Positions 52,131-61,593 of a stretch of DNA of 64,000 nt are shown here, piece after piece (the stretch's first letter is position 1; every line of letters begins with the position of its first letter). The stretch spans positions 1 through 64,000 of the forward strand of contig JAWKTV010000007.1 of the NCBI GenBank assembly GCA_041398905.1, in the 5' to 3' direction. The notes under the pieces were generated by a model. That model worked only from the letters and a program-made list of their open reading frames with translations. It was not told the origin of the DNA and searched no databases. The translations under genes and the position numbers were made by a program. This stretch comes from JAWKTV01 sp041398905 (GTDB lineage Bacteria > Planctomycetota > Planctomycetia > Planctomycetales > Planctomycetaceae).

Positions 52131-53539
52131 ATGCACCGACCCATCGCGATCGCACTGTTCGCAGTCCTCGTTCTCCGTTGCGGCACCGCGGCCGCCGCGG
52201 CGCCGAACGTTATCTACTTTCTGTCGGACGATCACCGGGCGGGCTTCCTGGGCTGCGCGGGACATCCGGTCGTCAAGACGCCGACGATCGATCGCCTGGC
52301 GGCCAACGGCACGCGATTCGAGAACGCGTTCGTCACCACGCCGATCTGCGCGGCCAGCCGGGCGACGATCTTCACCAGCCTGGTCGAACGGACACACAAG
52401 TATACGTTCGGCAGGCCCCCGATCGCACGGGAGTACACCGAGGCGAGTTATCCCGCGGTGCTCAAACGAGCCGGCTACCGCACCGGGTTCGTGGGCAAGT
52501 TCGGCGTCGACATCCAGCAGGGCCAGCAGCAGCAGATGTTCGACCAGTTCGCGCCGATCAACCGCAGCCCGTTCTTCAAGGAGCAGGCGGACGGAACGCT
52601 GCGCCACGAGACCGCGCTGTGCGGCGATGCCGCGATCGAGTTCCTGCGGAGCACCCCGGCCACGCAGCCCTTCTGCCTGTCGGTCAGCTTCAATGCGGCT
52701 CACGCGGAGGATGCCGACCAACTCAAGCATTATCCGTGGTTGCCCGAAGTCGATGGGCTGTATGACGACGCCTACATCGGCCCGCCCCGGCTCGACTCGA
52801 ATGAGATCTTCGAGAGTCACCCCGAGTTCATGAGAAAGTCCATGAACCGCGACCGCTGGTACTGGCGGTGGGATACGCCGGAGAAGTACCAGCACAACAT
52901 CCGCGCGTACTACCGGCTCATCAGTGGCATCGATCTCACCATCGCCCGGGTGCTGGATGAACTGGAGACCCAGGGGCGGGCGGGCGACACCGTGGTCATC
53001 TTCTCAGGCGACAACGGCTACTACGCCGGCGAACGGCAGTTCGCCGGCAAGTGGTCGCATTTCGAGCAGTCACTGCGAGTGCCGCTGGTCATCTACGATC
53101 CGCGCGGCGGAGCGGCACGCGGCAAGCAAGTTGCCGCAGGTGGCCCTCAACACCGATATCCCCGCGACGATCGTCGACATCGCCGGCCAACCGCTGCCGC
53201 AGCACTATCAGGGGGGCTCGCTGGCGCCGATCGTGCGCCGAACCGGTCGCGGAGTGGCGGACCGACTTCTTCTGCGAGCATCTGATGAACAACGCGTCGA
53301 TTCCGAAGTGGGAGGGGGTGCGGGGGGAGCGCTACGTTTACGCCCGATACTTCCAGCAGGAACCGATCGTGGAGTTTCTGCATGACCTCGAGCACGACCC
53401 CGACCAGTTGGTCAATCTGGCGGACGATGCCGGCCATGCGGAAACGCTCGAAGCGATGCGGGGGCGGATGCGTGAGCTGCGCGAGGGATACGGCGGCGAG
53501 TATTCAGACGACAAGTTTCCAGCGGCGCGACGCCGCTAG
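52131..53539 (+). CDS. Secreted sulfatase (C-x-A-x-R type, frameshifted in this sequence)
   Basis: Type I sulfatase for sulfated polysaccharide. ATG 52131 begins a signal peptide (IALFAVLVLRCGTAAAA). The formylglycine motif is C73-AASR. PNVIYFLSDDHR and VIFSGDNGYYAGERQFAGKW carry the metal Asp/Asn residues. The last third changes frame near 53128-53133 and again near 53237-53240; joined, it reads NTDIPATIVDIAGQPLPQHY and then PVAEWRTDFFCEHLMNN. Total length is about 470 residues. The ending (QEPIVEFLHDLEHDPDQLVNLAD) is the standard sulfatase C-terminus. It lies upstream of a double alpha/beta-hydrolase. Confidence 0.9.
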
Positions 53540-53635
53540 CCCGCGCACGCTCCGGCAAGCCATGCGGCCGAGCAGGGTCGCGGTTGCGACCGCATGCGAA
53601 GCCCGAACTGCCTCTCTGTTTCCCGCGAGGTTCAC

Positions 53636-56197
53636 ATGCCGTCACTGACACTTCGTTTGATACTGCTGGCATGGTCAGCGTCGCTCCTGGTCGGCGTCGC
53701 CGCAGGGCAAACACCGACCGACGCATCGCTGCCCGATACGCAGCCGCTCACTCTGAGTGAGCCGCTCGATGTCGTGATGGTTCGCGGCATCAACCAGTGC
53801 GCGGAACACCTGCTGGCGACGGCTCCCGAGCATCGCGACCGCTATTGGCAGCGCGATGCTTCGAGTGCCGATGCGTACCTGGAGAGCGTGAGGCCGCAGC
53901 GAAGTCGACTGCGTGAATTGCTGGGAGCGACCGAGCCACTCGCGGACGTCAGGCTGCTGTCGGATGGCATGACCGTCGGCACGAATGCTGGTCCGCAGGT
54001 CATCGCTGTGTCGTGGCCGGTCATCGAAGGCGTGTCGGGGGAAGGCTACCTGCTGACCCCCGCCGCGGTCGCCACCGCGAATGGCGATGCCTCGCAACGT
54101 GTGACCAACGACCCGCCGCTGCGGACGGCGGTCATTGCGATCCCCGACGCGACGCAGTCGCCGGAAGCCATCATCGGGCTGGACGACACCTTGCCTGCCG
54201 ACAGCCAATGGGCCAGACGCCTCGCGGAGCGCGGCTGCCTGGTGCTCGTCGTCGCCCCGATCAGTCGTGACACCACTCTGTCGGGGCATCCCGACATCCG
54301 GTTCACGAACATGTCGCATCGTGAGTTAGTGTACCGCTGCGGCTTCGAACTGGGGCGGCATCTCATCGGCTACGAGGTGCAGACCGTATCGGCGGCTCGG
54401 CGGATGCTCGAAGACTACCTGCGACAGCGGGCCGCAACGGTGGACGAGACGCGGCAGCCGGCACTGGTGGCGGTGGCCGGTGTCGGCGATGGGGGGATGC
54501 TCGCCCTGTACGCGGGGGCGGTTGATCCGGAGTTCGACGCGGTCCTTGTTTCAGGGTACTTCGATGAGCGCGAAGGGCTATGGCGTGAGCCGATCGATCG
54601 CAACGTCTGGAACCGGGTCAGGGAGTTCGGCGACGCGGACCTCGCCAGCCTCGTTGCTCCGCGGCCGCTGTTGATCGAGGCGGCCGTCCCGCCGCTCGTC
54701 GATGGCCCACAGCCTCCCCGGGATGGCCAACTGCCGTACGCCGCACCGGGCCGCGTCTCGACTCCGGGCTTCGAGTCCGTACGCCGTGAATTCGGCCGGG
54801 CGCAGGAGCTGTACAGCCGGCTTCAGGCGGGGGGATCGATTGCGCTCATCTCCCAGGCGGCCGGCTCCGCGCCCGTCACCGATTCCGCGATCACGAAGTT
54901 CCTCAGCCAACTGGGCATTGACGACGCCCCCGGGCATCGCCAGCGAGTCATAATCGACAAGCGAGTCGACACCGCTGCCATCAACGCGGCCCGGCAGCAG
55001 CGACTCGTCGGCGAGCTGGTCCGACACACGCAGGCGACGCTGCATCGCAGTGACAAGGTCCGCGAGAGGTTCTGGTCCAGTGCGGATCGATCGAGCGTCG
55101 AGGCATGGGAGCGGTCCGCCCGGGAGTATCGGGATCGCATCCACCATCAGATGATCGGGCGGCTGCCGTTGCCGAATGCTCCACTGAATGCCCGATCGCG
55201 CAAGGTGATCGACGAGCCGACGCATGTGGGGTATGAAGTGGTGCTGGATGTGTACGCGGGCGGTCCGGCATCTCGGTCGGCGCGGGAGTCAGGCGCATTG
55301 GCAACGCAGCTCTCGACCCTGGAGTCTCCCGTGATCGCTGGTGGCATGCTGCTGCTGCCGAAGGATCTGCGACCTGGTGAGCGGCGACCGGTTGTGGTCT
55401 GCCAGCATGGGCTGGAAGGCACGCCAATGGACACGATCACCACCGACCAGTCGAGCCGCGCCTGGCAGGCGTACAAGGGGTTCAGCACGCAACTCGTCGA
55501 GCGAGGCTTCATCGTCTACGCACCGCAGAACCCGTATCGCGGCGAAGACGAGTTCCGGGGCATCCAGCGGAAGAGCAACCCGATGGGGCTGTCGCTTTTC
55601 AGCTACATTATCGAGCAGCATCGGCAGTCGCTCCGCTGGCTGGCGACGCTGCCGTCGGTCGACCCGCAACGGATCGCCTTCTACGGACTGAGCTATGGCG
55701 GCAAGACGGCTGTGCGCGTGCCGCCTCTGTTGACCGGATCAGTCTCCGGCCCGGCGACCGTCGGGTCGCTTGCGAGTGGCGAGCCGGGCTACTGTCTGTC
55801 GATCTGCTCGGCCGACTTCAACGAATGGATCCGCAAGAACGCCTCTGCGGAGGACCGCTACTCGTATGTCTTTACGAAGGAGTACGAGATGTACGAGTGG
55901 AACATGGGACACCTCGCCGGGTACGCGGAGCTGGCATCGCTGATGGCCCGCGGCCGTTCATGGTCGAACGTGGTCATGACGACGGTGTCGCTCCCGACGA
56001 GTGGGTCGGCTGGGGAGTTCGCCAAGGTCCGTCGACATTACGACAAGCTGGGCGTCGGCGACCGCTGCGAGATCGAATGGTTCAACGGCCCGCACACCAT
56101 CAACGGTCAGGGGACGTTTCGCTGCCTGCACAAGCACCTCGAATGGCCGGAACCTCCGGTGCCGTCGGAAGCGGCAGCGGCCGCCCCGGGTCAGTAG
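53636..56197 (+). CDS. Exported double alpha/beta-hydrolase (acetyl xylan esterase/dienelactone hydrolase-like)
   Basis: About 850 residues from ATG 53636, with GAGG upstream and a signal peptide (LRLILLAWSASLLVGVAAG). Two hydrolase modules lie in tandem. The first has VAGVGDGGML where the nucleophile elbow should be, with Asp in place of Ser, so it is probably inactive. The second has GLSYGGK with the serine intact, after VVVCQHGLEG. Near the C-terminus, residues from 55947 to 56015 read out of frame: a C lost at 55947-55949 and a G gained at 56012-56015. The other frame gives PRPFMVERGHDDGVAPDEW, which would restore a typical strand and the catalytic Asp region. The last His is in NGPHTING. 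Confidence 0.8.
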   Translation: MPSLTLRLILLAWSASLLVGVAAGQTPTDASLPDTQPLTLSEPLDVVMVRGINQCAEHLLATAPEHRDRYWQRDASSADAYLESVRPQRSRLRELLGATEPLADVRLLSDGMTVGTNAGPQVIAVSWPVIEGVSGEGYLLTPAAVATANGDASQRVTNDPPLRTAVIAIPDATQSPEAIIGLDDTLPADSQWARRLAERGCLVLVVAPISRDTTLSGHPDIRFTNMSHRELVYRCGFELGRHLIGYEVQTVSAARRMLEDYLRQRAATVDETRQPALVAVAGVGDGGMLALYAGAVDPEFDAVLVSGYFDEREGLWREPIDRNVWNRVREFGDADLASLVAPRPLLIEAAVPPLVDGPQPPRDGQLPYAAPGRVSTPGFESVRREFGRAQELYSRLQAGGSIALISQAAGSAPVTDSAITKFLSQLGIDDAPGHRQRVIIDKRVDTAAINAARQQRLVGELVRHTQATLHRSDKVRERFWSSADRSSVEAWERSAREYRDRIHHQMIGRLPLPNAPLNARSRKVIDEPTHVGYEVVLDVYAGGPASRSARESGALATQLSTLESPVIAGGMLLLPKDLRPGERRPVVVCQHGLEGTPMDTITTDQSSRAWQAYKGFSTQLVERGFIVYAPQNPYRGEDEFRGIQRKSNPMGLSLFSYIIEQHRQSLRWLATLPSVDPQRIAFYGLSYGGKTAVRVPPLLTGSVSGPATVGSLASGEPGYCLSICSADFNEWIRKNASAEDRYSYVFTKEYEMYEWNMGHLAGYAELASLMARGRSWSNVVMTTVSLPTSGSAGEFAKVRRHYDKLGVGDRCEIEWFNGPHTINGQGTFRCLHKHLEWPEPPVPSEAAAAAPGQ

Positions 56198-56257
56198 CGA
56201 CAACGCTGACCCGACCAGCAAGGCCGGCGGGCAGATGCAGTCTCAGCGGGGCCGCCG

Positions 56258-57100
56258 TCACGCGCTCGCGCGAACCGGAACGTCTGCGTTCGCGTCGAGT
56301 TGCTCGACAGCCGTTTGCAGCTTCTGGGCCAGTTCCGCCTGTGCGGCGAGAAGCGATGCGGCTTGTTCCGCCTGGAGACGCTCGCGGGCGCGAATCTCGG
56401 CGAGGCGGCCTTCCAGCTCTTCGGCGAGGCTGAGCAGGTCTTCGAGCACCAGCTCCTCCTGCATCCGCATGGGCTGCGGAGCCGGCACAACCTCTTGCGG
56501 TTGCGCTTCCTCGACTTCAATCTCCAGCGGCGCGGCGATGCTCGGCAGCGGCTCCGCCAGCCAGGCGGCGTCCAGCATCGCGGCCAAACCTTGCTGGCGA
56601 CCGAGTTCGACCTCTTCCTCAGCGGCTTCCAGACGATCAATCAGCTCAGCTACGGACAGCTCCGTGAGGTCCTCTTCGTGGTCGAGTTCATTCTCGTTGG
56701 CGAGGTCCAGCGGGACCGGTGCGAGCAGCGAGCTGGGCTCGCTGGCGCTGAAGGTCGGCTGGGCATGCAGTCGGAACATGAACGTCCCGATTCGGATCGT
56801 GTCGCCATCCCGCAGCAGGGTTGACTCGACGACTTCGTCATTGACTTCGAGCTTCGGCGACGGAACGAACGCTTCGATCGTCAGGCCGGATTCGTCCTGC
56901 ACGATCATGCTATGCAGGAACGGGATGCCCTCGCCGCCGAGCTGAATCTGGCAGTTGCTGCCCGCCCCGATCAGGCACCGTCCGTTCTCCAGAGGCCGCC
57001 GCGGGTAGAGGGTCTTTCCGCGAATCACCTCCAGCCAGGCGGTCGCCCCAGACTGTTCGTAGCTGTGGTGCGAGCCGGGCGAGGGTCTGCGATCGTCCAT
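56258..57100 (-). CDS. FHA-domain protein with coiled-coil C-terminus
   Basis: A 280-residue cytoplasmic protein. The N-terminal FHA domain (about residues 22-112) contains RCLIGAGSNCQIQL and LLRDGDTIRIGTFMFRL, the loops that bind phosphothreonine in this family; the usual SxxH is seen as IPFLHSMI. The rest is acidic and helical, with a Leu/Ala/Gln-rich stretch at the end (LLAAQAELAQKLQTAVEQL) that should form a coiled coil. It is probably part of Ser/Thr-kinase signalling; no kinase lies beside it. It converges with the double-hydrolase gene, 60 bp away. Confidence 0.85.
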   Translation of the reverse strand: MDDRRPSPGSHHSYEQSGATAWLEVIRGKTLYPRRPLENGRCLIGAGSNCQIQLGGEGIPFLHSMIVQDESGLTIEAFVPSPKLEVNDEVVESTLLRDGDTIRIGTFMFRLHAQPTFSASEPSSLLAPVPLDLANENELDHEEDLTELSVAELIDRLEAAEEEVELGRQQGLAAMLDAAWLAEPLPSIAAPLEIEVEEAQPQEVVPAPQPMRMQEELVLEDLLSLAEELEGRLAEIRARERLQAEQAASLLAAQAELAQKLQTAVEQLDANADVPVRASA

Positions 57101-57493
57101 GAGATTTCGACGTGTTCGGTGCCAGCGAAGCAGCGATCGCCGCTCCGCTTTCCGGGACTTGTGAGGTCAGGTTTTTCCGATTTTGACGGGTCAACCTGGT
57201 AGAACTGGGCACGCACGGCTCCACCTTTATAAGATTCATCGGTCATAAGGCCGCGCGGCATGCAGCCAATCGCCACTTTCGGCGATAACCGCCGCTTGGA
57301 GGTGTCCGATCTGGTCTTTCCACGATCGCCGCTGTTTCGTTACAACCCGATGGCACAGCAGCGGTTGTCGTTGCGCGACATTCGGTTCAGTACAAGAATG
57401 CGGCTCGCCGTCCACCGGGGGGAGCGGATGGCCAATCACCGGAGGGAATCCGGTTCACGAGTCCCGGCCTAAGTTCAGCAAGGATGTTTGCTC
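57101..57493. other. Divergent intergenic region before the glycan cluster
   Basis: About 390 bp between the FHA gene and the CgeB-like gene. A minus-strand frame here (MTDESYKGGAVRAQF onward) runs into the FHA gene in another frame and is not thought to be translated. The region should hold the promoter of the plus-strand cluster. Confidence 0.5.
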
Positions 57494-58591
57494 ATGGGAA
57501 CGTCGTTCGGCGGCTTGCGCGTGGTGCATGCCGCCAACTACGCCCTGCATAAAGATGCAGCGGCGTACTTCAATTGCGATCTCAAGTTCCACCAGGGGTT
57601 GGTCCAGAATGGTTGTCTGGTCTATCCCTTCAGTGTGAACGATCGTGCGCGAATGCTCTCTTTCCTGTGTAGTCGCAAGCATGGTGCGGCGGCGGCCAAC
57701 CGGGCGCTGGTGACCACCTGCCGACAGATGCAGCCCGACGCCCTCATCATCGGGCATTCGCAGGCGGTCACGCGCAAAACCCTCGAACAGATTCGCGACG
57801 TCGTCCCCCGCATTCGTATCGGCTACTGGTACGTCGACCCGCTCTGGATGCAAGCCGAGACGGCCCACCTGCATCAGCGGGCCGACCTCTTCGACGCGAT
57901 CTGCTGCACCACCGGCGGCGATCTGTTGAAGCAGTTTGCTCGCCCCGGTACTCCCGCGGCGTTCATTCCCAATCCCGTCGAGCAGGGGGTCGAGCGGCTG
58001 CGGGCGTTCGAGACGCCGCAGCCCTCCTACGACGTGACCTTCATCGGCCGCGACAAGTACGCACCGGAGCGTCGGGCAACGCTCGAACGGCTTCAGCGGG
58101 AACTGCGCGACCTGAAGCTGGGCTTCTTCGGCTGTCTCGGACGGCCCCTCGTGTTCGGGGCCGAGAAGGACGCGATTCTCGCGAGCAGCCGTATCGGCCT
58201 GAATCTCAACCGCCGCAATGACGTCGAGCTATATTCGTCCGATCGCATCGCGCAGTTGACCGGCAACGGATTGCTGGCGGCCATCGAGACGGGCGCGGGC
58301 TTCGAGGAACTGTACGCGGCGGATGAAGCCCTGTTCTACGACGACATTGACGCCCTCGTGGTGCGGATTCGCGAACTGGTGTCCGATGCCAGTCAGCTCC
58401 GCGAACTGGCCCGCGCGAGCTGGCTGCGGGCTCATCGTGACTACTCGGCGCAGAAGGTCGCTGAGTACCTGTTGAATCTGACGTTCCGCCGCGCGGAAGC
58501 GTGCGAAGCTCCCTGGTCGCGGCACATCCACTGGCACCCCGCCGATCGAAGTACACGCCTCCAACTAACCCAACGCCGTTCGGCCGCCTGA
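57494..58591 (+). CDS. CgeB-like glycosyltransferase
   Basis: A 365-residue GT-B-fold protein from ATG 57494, with AGGA about 11 nt upstream. A short N-terminal segment leads to MQPDALIIGHSQAVTRKTL and IRIGYWYVDPLWM, as in CgeB/Glyco_trans_1_2 proteins. The second domain has YDVTFIGRDKYAPERRATLERL, LASSRIGLNLNRRNDVEL and the conserved RIAQLTGNGLLAAIETGAGFEELY, then FYDDIDALVVRIRELV. The donor sugar is unknown. It is the first gene of the plus-strand cluster, 65 bp before the next. Confidence 0.85.
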   Translation: MGTSFGGLRVVHAANYALHKDAAAYFNCDLKFHQGLVQNGCLVYPFSVNDRARMLSFLCSRKHGAAAANRALVTTCRQMQPDALIIGHSQAVTRKTLEQIRDVVPRIRIGYWYVDPLWMQAETAHLHQRADLFDAICCTTGGDLLKQFARPGTPAAFIPNPVEQGVERLRAFETPQPSYDVTFIGRDKYAPERRATLERLQRELRDLKLGFFGCLGRPLVFGAEKDAILASSRIGLNLNRRNDVELYSSDRIAQLTGNGLLAAIETGAGFEELYAADEALFYDDIDALVVRIRELVSDASQLRELARASWLRAHRDYSAQKVAEYLLNLTFRRAEACEAPWSRHIHWHPADRSTRLQLTQRRSAA

Positions 58592-58656
58592 ACCGCCTCA
58601 GGTGGCCCGCTTCCTCCGAACATTCGGCCGACATCACCCCGACACACCACGACGCC

Positions 58657-59298
58657 ATGTCCATCGGATCCGCCATCTCGGGACTGTTTCTTCGGTCACC
58701 CATCTATCGCTGGCTGCGACGCCGTCGGCAGCAGCAGGAACTGTCCCGATGGCTCGATGGTGAGCGGTCGTCCCCGCCGCCGCACCTGGTCAAGCAGAAC
58801 CTCATTCGACGCTACGCGGCCCGGTTCGGCTGCGACACCCTCGTCGAGACCGGAACCTACAAGGGGGACATGCTGCTGGCCCTGCAGGAGCAGTTCCGGC
58901 AGCTCTATTCGATCGAGCTGCATCAAGGATTGCACGAGCGGGTCTGCCAGATGTTCCACGGCAAACCGCATGTGCGGTTGCTGCAGGGTGATAGCGGCGA
59001 ACGACTCGGAGACGTGCTGTCCGAACTGGACCGACCGGCCTTGTTCTGGCTGGACGGCCACTTCTCGGCCGGCCAGACCGCTCGCGGCGATCTCAACACT
59101 CCGGTGATCGCCGAGCTGGAGCGGATCCTGGCGCATCCGGTCAAGGAGCATGTCGTCCTGATCGACGACGCGCGGCTGTTCAACGGCACCGACGACTACC
59201 CGACCGTCGAGTTCCTGAAAGCCCGACTCAACCAGTCGGGGAGTTTCAACGTCGTGATTGAAGACGACGCCATCGCGATCACGCGCCGAGCCGCATGA
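58657..59298 (+). CDS. SAM-dependent methyltransferase-like protein
   Basis: A 213-residue protein from ATG 58657. The Rossmann core starts TLVETGTYKGDMLLAL, a variant glycine-rich loop (E-T-G-T-x-G), followed by YSIELHQGLHE and LFWLDGHFSAGQT. The tail reads VVIEDDAIAIT. This pattern occurs in methyltransferase-like proteins of glycan loci. The N-terminus is hydrophobic and basic (LFLRSPIYRWLRRRR), perhaps membrane-associated. The acceptor is unknown; it lies between two glycan genes. Confidence 0.75.
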   Translation: MSIGSAISGLFLRSPIYRWLRRRRQQQELSRWLDGERSSPPPHLVKQNLIRRYAARFGCDTLVETGTYKGDMLLALQEQFRQLYSIELHQGLHERVCQMFHGKPHVRLLQGDSGERLGDVLSELDRPALFWLDGHFSAGQTARGDLNTPVIAELERILAHPVKEHVVLIDDARLFNGTDDYPTVEFLKARLNQSGSFNVVIEDDAIAITRRAA

Positions 59299-59405
59299 CG
59301 TGAGTCGCGGCGGCAGGCAGACGCGCGAGTCGCCACGCCACGCCTCGCCCGCTCGATGCGGCCGGTTCGCGAGACCCTCCCACACCCACACAGCATCAGC
59401 ATCCC

Positions 59406-60236
59406 ATGTCCCTGCTCAAACGGTTCTGCTCGCACTTTACCGGCAACGCGCTGGCACAGCGGGCTTTGGAATACAACGTCCGCTTCTCGCAGTACCTGAT
59501 GGGTGTCGGTGCCGGCACCAAGGTCCACAGCAGCGGCGAACTGGGACTGGTGCGGCTGCTGCAAAGCTGGCCGTCTCGGCCGTTGCGCGTGTTCGACGTC
59601 GGGGCGAACGTCGGACAGTTCGCGGGACTACTCCGGGAGAACTTCCAGCAGCGGGACATCGAGCTGCACAGCTTCGAGCCGGGCGCGGAGGCGTTCGCCC
59701 AGTTGCAGCAGTCACTGGCCGACTGGCCTGCGGCGCGAGCCAACCGGTGTGCCCTTGGCAGCGAGCCAGGACTGGCGACGCTCTACTCCGACGTGGCCGC
59801 CTCGGGCCTCAGTTCTCTTATCCAACGCGACCTCGAGCATGTCGGCAAGTCGATGACGTTGTGCCAGGTGGTGCAGGTCGACACCGTCGATGCCTACTGT
59901 GAGCGCCACGGGATTCGACACATCGACCTGCTGAAGATCGATGTCGAAGGACATGAGTGCGAAGTGCTGGCCGGGGCCGCGAAATTGTTTGAACGGGGGA
60001 CCGTCCGTGCCGTCACCTTCGAGTTCGGCGGCTGCAACATCGACTCCCGGACCTACTTCCGCGATTTCTGGCAGTTCTTCCGCGAGCAAGGGATGACACT
60101 TCATCGGCTCACTCCGCGCGGATACCTCCGCAGGATCGACAGGTACCGGGAGTCGCACGAACAGTTCGTCACCACCAACTACCTGGCGATCGCTCCGGAG
60201 CAGGCGGCGACGCTGGAACACCGGCGAGCCGCCTGA
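59406..60236 (+). CDS. FkbM family methyltransferase
   Basis: A 276-residue methyltransferase. The SAM loop is VFDVGANVGQFA (about residues 61-72). HSFEPGAEAFAQLQ, VDTVDAYCERHGIRHIDLLKIDVEGHE and VTFEFGG match the FkbM family, including the FEP and KIDVEG motifs. Members O-methylate sugars or polyketides; in a glycan cluster, sugar methylation is likely. The frame is intact. The GT10 gene starts 21 bp downstream. Confidence 0.92.
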   Translation: MSLLKRFCSHFTGNALAQRALEYNVRFSQYLMGVGAGTKVHSSGELGLVRLLQSWPSRPLRVFDVGANVGQFAGLLRENFQQRDIELHSFEPGAEAFAQLQQSLADWPAARANRCALGSEPGLATLYSDVAASGLSSLIQRDLEHVGKSMTLCQVVQVDTVDAYCERHGIRHIDLLKIDVEGHECEVLAGAAKLFERGTVRAVTFEFGGCNIDSRTYFRDFWQFFREQGMTLHRLTPRGYLRRIDRYRESHEQFVTTNYLAIAPEQAATLEHRRAA

Positions 60237-60257
60237 TCTGCAGGAAACCATGCCGCC

Positions 60258-61421
60258 GTGCCATCAGGCTCCCCCCGACAGGAGCTTACACACGAACACT
60301 CACAAGCCAGCGACTTCGTGCTGCATCCATTCCCTCCCACCGCTGCTCGCTCGCCGGTCGTGGTGAAGTTCCTCGCCAAGGGACATCACTACGAGCACCG
60401 TGAGATCTTCCTGCGCCAGTTCGCGGGCCGGTCGGGATGTTGGGGAAACTGTCGCTTCGAGTTCGATCCGGCGGCCACCGAGTACGACTGGCTCGTGGTG
60501 TATGACGATCTGTCTCCGGTGGGCAACGAGCGATTCTCGACACGGAGCGAACGACTCGCGTGTCCGGCGGCCAACACAATCTTCGTGACGATGGAGCCGT
60601 CGTCGATCAAGTCGTATGGCCGGTCGTTTCTGGACCAGTTCGGGGTGGTGCTGACGAGTCAGGAGCCGTGGGCAATTCCTGGCCGGAATGCCGTCTACTC
60701 GCAGCCGGCGCTGCGCTGGTTTTACGGCGCCAGTTACGAGAACCCGCGGACTTGGGACGAGATGGTGGCCCGCCCGCCGCTCGACAAAACGGGCGACCTG
60801 TCGACCGTCTGCTCGAACAAGCGGCAGTCGTACACCATGCACGCGGCCCGGTACGACTTCACGATGGCATTGCGCAGTCTGCTTCCTGAACTGGAACTGT
60901 ACGGTCGCGGGTTGCGGCCCATTGAAGACAAGGCCGACGCACTGGATCCGTACCGATATCACATCGTCGTCGAGAATCATGTCGCCCCGCATCACTGGAC
61001 TGAGAAGCTGGCCGACGCGTTCCTCGGCGTCACGCTGCCGTTCTACTTCGGTTGTCCAAACCTCGATGACTATTTTGACGCGGAGAGCTTCATCGCCATC
61101 GATATCAGCGACCCGCAAGGGGCAGCGCGGATCATTCGGGACGCGATCGCCGGAAACGAGTACGAACGTCGATTGCCGAAGATCCTCGCAGCCCGACGGC
61201 AGGTACTCGAAGAGTACAACCTGTTCGCGGTGCTGACGCGGTTGATCGAGCAGCGTCACGATCCGCGGCTGCGGCCGGAGCTGGGGGCCATGATTCACAG
61301 CCGGCATGTCTGTCGGTCAAGAACGCTCTGGACCGGACTGCAGTTCGCCATCGAACAGTACCGAGTGAAGTCCCGCAGTCGGCGCGAGCAAAGGCGGCAC
61401 CGTCGGCGCGATGTAGCGTGA
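60258..61421 (+). CDS. GT10 (alpha-1,3-fucosyltransferase-like) glycosyltransferase
   Basis: A 387-residue protein. The nucleotide-sugar motif is seen as YHIVVENHVAPHHWTEKLADAFL followed by GVTLPFYFGCPNLDDYF (two overlapping parts of the GT10 signature). NTIFVTMEPSSIKSY and SNKRQSYTMHAARYDF are further family features. GT10 members transfer fucose, here by inference, to a surface glycan. The GTG at 60258 is the only start close to the cluster spacing. The frame is intact. It sits directly behind the FkbM gene. Confidence 0.85.
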   Translation: MPSGSPRQELTHEHSQASDFVLHPFPPTAARSPVVVKFLAKGHHYEHREIFLRQFAGRSGCWGNCRFEFDPAATEYDWLVVYDDLSPVGNERFSTRSERLACPAANTIFVTMEPSSIKSYGRSFLDQFGVVLTSQEPWAIPGRNAVYSQPALRWFYGASYENPRTWDEMVARPPLDKTGDLSTVCSNKRQSYTMHAARYDFTMALRSLLPELELYGRGLRPIEDKADALDPYRYHIVVENHVAPHHWTEKLADAFLGVTLPFYFGCPNLDDYFDAESFIAIDISDPQGAARIIRDAIAGNEYERRLPKILAARRQVLEEYNLFAVLTRLIEQRHDPRLRPELGAMIHSRHVCRSRTLWTGLQFAIEQYRVKSRSRREQRRHRRRDVA

Positions 61422-61593
61422 GCCGCCACTAAAGTTGTCGACGACCGGCTCCTTCCCTCGCCTTGACGAGATGACACCCGGTCTGCATGAGATCACGAAT
61501 GATTCGAGTGTGCATCCCCGCATTTCTGCACTCGCCTTCACGACCAGCACCTGTCCTGATCGGCACCCATGACATCAGTCGGCTGTTGAAGAC

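Noticed and set aside
57025..57276. Short minus-strand frame overlapping the FHA gene start
   Set aside because: It runs into the FHA gene in another frame and has no recognisable motif; it is more likely the 5' untranslated region.
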